A DNA stretch of 64,000 nt from Alloyangia pacifica. Its GTDB lineage: Bacteria; Pseudomonadota; Alphaproteobacteria; Rhodobacterales; Rhodobacteraceae. Of this stretch, positions 62,279-64,000 are shown piece by piece. Below the pieces are notes generated by a model that saw only the letters and a list, made by a program, of their open reading frames with translations, did not search any database and was not told the origin of the DNA. Numbering within the stretch: position 1 is the stretch's first letter; every line of letters starts with the position of its first letter. Where the stretch lies: NCBI RefSeq assembly GCF_020524285.1, contig NZ_JAIVKX010000003.1, positions 409,195 to 473,194 on the forward strand. Reading direction: 5' to 3'. A program made the position numbers and the translations under genes.

Positions 62279-62688
62279 GCGAGAAAATCTACATCGGGCA
62301 CCGCCGAGGGCAAGACCCTTCTTCACGCGATTTTTTCATTAAAATTCAATGACTCATCCCGCGCCGTGACGCTTTCCTTTAGTTTTGTTCGAAAATGCAC
62401 ACAGGATGGTTGTTTTTAGGAAACCTTGCCGTTTTCCAACTGAAGATCACGGATTTCGCACAAACGTAACTGAACTCATCAGTTCATTATTCCCGAAAAA
62501 CAGAAGGATCCATGCGCCGTGGTATTCTCTGGCTCACTTTCAAGCACACGAGTTCGCGAGCTTCCGTGAGCCATCCGGTGATTTGATAAATCACTCCAGA
62601 ACAACGATTTACTCATCATCCCCGACACGAACGGGACGCGGCGACGCCTGACGCCACCGCTGTAAAACGCAAAACAAGGAACGTCGTT
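62279..62688. other. AT-rich intergenic region
   Basis: This 410-base stretch is visibly AT-richer than the rest of the window, with A/T runs near 62330-62430 and 62470-62620. It separates zntB from the first small exported-protein gene and should hold the promoters of both. A short open frame (62385-62651) has no ribosome site and looks like chance. No RNA gene is recognised; the composition may hint at past insertion. Confidence 0.5.
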
Positions 62689-62925
62689 ATGAAAACGCTT
62701 ATTGCATCCGCCCTCGTCGCGACCGCCGCCCTGACCGGCGCCGCAACGGCAGCCCCCTCGACCTCTGCTCATGCACAGAAGCAGATCGAGGCGCTGATCC
62801 CGAACGCCGACCTCGCCGGGCTGACCGACGCCCAGATCGTCTCTGTCGCCCAGGCCATGGCCCGCGCCGACGGCGCAGCTCAGAAGATCGGCACCGGCAA
62901 GGCTCTGATCGACAACCTTCGGTGA
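62689..62925 (+). CDS. Small exported protein, tandem family member 1
   Basis: A 78-residue protein with a signal peptide 'KTLIASALVATAALTGAATAA'. The ~56-residue mature part is helical and free of Cys, with the pattern 'IEALIPNADLAGLTDAQIVSVAQAMA...DGAAQKIGTGKALIDNL'. It aligns along its whole length with the two genes downstream, but is more diverged. AAGGA lies 8 bases before the ATG. Function unknown; no family recognised. Confidence 0.8.
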   Translation: MKTLIASALVATAALTGAATAAPSTSAHAQKQIEALIPNADLAGLTDAQIVSVAQAMARADGAAQKIGTGKALIDNLR

Positions 62926-63068
62926 GACGGCGCGCAGCCGGGGTCGCGGGCTCTTGAAAAACCAGTCCCGCGTCGCGGCAGCCGAGCGGCTCACCCTCCC
63001 CCGGGGCATTTCGCCCCACACATCAAAGCGCCCAAGCAAAGGCATCAAAGAATGCCGCTGGGCAAGTT

Positions 63069-63341
63069 ACGGAAGGACATCCAAATGAAAACTCTCATTG
63101 CATCCGCCCTGATCGCCTCCGCAGCCCTGACCGGCGCGGCATCGGTCGCAAGCACCACCGCCGCAAACGCGACCAACGTGATCGAAAGCGCCCTGCCCGG
63201 CGCCGACCTCTCGGCGCTGAGCACCGAGCAGCTGGTCGCCGTCGCAGGCACCCTGCAGAACACCGACGGTGGCGCCGCCAAGAAGGCCGGCGTGACCCGC
63301 GCGCTGATCAAGTCGCTGCAATTCAAGGCGGAGCAATAAGC
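63069..63341 (+). repeat. Direct repeat, copy A of a gene-sized duplication
   Basis: This segment, starting ACGGAAGGACATCCAAATG, is repeated 426 bases downstream at 63495-63767. The coding parts differ at only six bases, one of which changes an amino acid. The unit covers ribosome site, gene and stop, with unrelated sequence between copies. Confidence 0.92.
63085..63339 (+). CDS. Small exported protein, tandem family member 2
   Basis: An 84-residue protein with signal peptide 'KTLIASALIASAALTGAASVA'. The mature ~62 residues read 'NVIESALPGADLSALSTEQ' then 'LVAVAGTLQNTDGG' and a basic tail 'KAGVTRALIKSLQFKAEQ'. It differs from member 3 at a single residue (Val21 against Ala) at the signal-peptide end. 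GGAAGGA precedes the ATG. The mature sequence is amphipathic and helical; a role as surface or secreted peptide is a guess. Confidence 0.85.
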   Translation: MKTLIASALIASAALTGAASVASTTAANATNVIESALPGADLSALSTEQLVAVAGTLQNTDGGAAKKAGVTRALIKSLQFKAEQ

Positions 63342-63377
63342 CCGCCACCGCACGCGCACCTCTCCCGGAGGTGACAG

Positions 63378-63408
63378 CGGCGGGCCACCAATTCCAGGCG
63401 GCCCGCCG
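63378..63408 (+). terminator. Hairpin between members 2 and 3
   Basis: CGGCGGGCC (63378-63386) and GGCCCGCCG (63400-63408) are perfect 9-base arms with a 13-base loop, followed by a CCCCGCGGGG palindrome. There is no T-run. It could terminate or stabilise the transcript of member 2. Confidence 0.45.
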
Positions 63409-63494
63409 ATCCCCGCGGGGTGACGCACCCCGCGGTCGCACGATCCCATCACACAAATCCCGGGCAAGGACCGCTGAGACGGCCGCCGGGACCC

Positions 63495-63767
63495 ACGGAA
63501 GGACATCCAAATGAAAACCCTCATCGCATCCGCCCTGATCGCCTCCGCAGCCCTGACCGGCGCCGCATCGGCCGCAAGCACCACCGCCGCAAACGCGACC
63601 AACGTGATCGAAAGCGCCCTGCCCGGCGCCGACCTCTCGGCGCTGAGCACCGAGCAGCTGGTCGCCGTCGCAGGCACCCTGCAGAACACCGACGGTGGCG
63701 CCGCCAAGAAGGCCGGCGTGACCCGCGCGCTGATCAAGTCGCTGCAGTTCAAGGCAGAGCAATAAGC
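63495..63767 (+). repeat. Direct repeat, copy B of a gene-sized duplication
   Basis: Second copy of the unit at 63069-63341, in the same orientation. The near-identity of synonymous positions points to recent duplication or gene conversion. Confidence 0.92.
63511..63765 (+). CDS. Small exported protein, tandem family member 3
   Basis: An 84-residue exported protein almost identical to member 2 (one residue different, at the predicted cleavage region, where Ala replaces Val and gives a better signal-peptidase site 'AASAAS'). The same GGAAGGA ribosome site is present. Followed by two hairpins. Confidence 0.85.
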   Translation: MKTLIASALIASAALTGAASAASTTAANATNVIESALPGADLSALSTEQLVAVAGTLQNTDGGAAKKAGVTRALIKSLQFKAEQ

Positions 63768-63771
63768 CATT

Positions 63772-63799
63772 CGAAGGCTGCGGCCCCCCGCAGCCTTCG
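63772..63799 (+). terminator. Hairpin directly after member 3
   Basis: CGAAGGCTGCGG and CCGCAGCCTTCG are perfect 12-base arms with a 4-base loop, 7 bases after the stop. No T-run follows, so it may act as an RNA 3' end protector. Confidence 0.6.
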
Positions 63800-63909
63800 C
63801 TGCGCCCGTCGCGGCGCAAGGGCCGGTCCGTTCGCGGGCCGGCCTTTCTGCGTGCTCGGTGGCGCGGGCTGACGAAGGCCGCGCCTGGCGCGCGCCTCCC
63901 CCCAAGGCA

Positions 63910-63937
63910 AAGGGGCCGCCCCTATGGGCGGCCCCTT
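63910..63937. terminator. Terminator-like hairpin near the right end
   Basis: AAGGGGCCGCCC (63910-63921) and GGGCGGCCCCTT (63926-63937) are perfect 12-base arms with a 4-base loop, followed by CGTTTGAC. It could serve transcripts from either side. After it (63938-64000) I see no start of a gene. Confidence 0.65.
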
Positions 63938-64000
63938 CGTTTGACTTCCGATCACCGGCCCCGCAGGGCCGGGTCAGACCACGATCACTCGAGGATTTTC

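Noticed and set aside
62385..62651. Short gene in the AT-rich gap
   Set aside because: No ribosome site, no recognisable composition, and it lies in probable promoter sequence.
63045..63905. Minus-strand 286-codon frame over the tandem genes, itself repetitive
   Set aside because: Its repeat pattern simply reflects the duplicated plus-strand genes; those have signal peptides and ribosome sites.

Overview
The window looks like a chromosomal segment of a marine-type Rhodobacteraceae (Roseobacter/Salipiger-like alphaproteobacterium). The reasons are uniformly high GC, a bztABCD amino-acid transporter with split permeases, the cydDCABX order with an exact FNR-type box, DUF2927 and IalB-family proteins, the rpmH-rnpA-yidD-ttcA and yidC-MOSC-engB-argB blocks, and an intergenic repeat of a kind I recall from this family. 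The assignment is by gene content only; there is no rRNA in the window. I see no insertion sequence, phage, plasmid or CRISPR signature. One tRNA, tRNA-Arg(ACG), is present.

Layout. 1-3066: the end of a lipid-modification operon (flavin amine oxidase, DUF1365, cyclopropane-fatty-acid-synthase-like methyltransferase), its terminator, and a small cupredoxin-fold exported protein. 3073-6030: SRAP DNA-protein-crosslink protein, two rRNA pseudouridine synthases and tadA. 6176-13615: a membrane-stress-like block with two XpaC-type proteins, TelA, a DUF2927 lipoprotein, an SPFH-GYF protein, a zinc-ribbon membrane protein and two tiny membrane proteins. 13679-17106: sugar kinase, dtd, a TolC-like lipoprotein, Nudix hydrolase. 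17292-23728: cytochrome bd oxidase (cydABX) and its assembly exporter (cydDC). 23981-25496: DUF4202, CbiX-like chelatase, tRNA-Arg. 25562-29142: orphan sensor kinase, pyridine-nucleotide-disulfide oxidoreductase and TVP38 membrane protein in one operon.

29493-38593 is a long plus-strand housekeeping series: rpmH, rnpA, yidD, ttcA, an EAL protein, yidC, a MOSC protein, engB, argB, an Fe-S protein and a SixA-like phosphatase, many joined by 4-base start/stop overlaps. 38932-43666 (minus) is bztABCD. 43862-46677 holds an ATP12 chaperone, a HAD phosphatase, an RluA-type enzyme and crcB. 46855-53896 holds rarA, a Deg protease, serB, asparaginase, an IalB-family protein and rlmN. 54464-57405 is a copper efflux unit with a MerR-type promoter. 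57409-61231 is a sensory module: a hybrid histidine kinase, an exported molybdopterin-oxidoreductase-like protein without the metal-binding cysteine, and a divergent LuxR-type regulator. 61286-62278 is zntB. The right end carries three tandem paralogues of a tiny exported protein, two of them a recent duplication.

The parts of most interest for undescribed biology are the XpaC/TelA/SPFH/zinc-ribbon block, the sensory module at 57.4-61.2 kb, the tandem exported peptides at 62.7-63.8 kb, and the folded intergenic sequence after rlmN. All functions are inferred from remembered family features; no database search was run.
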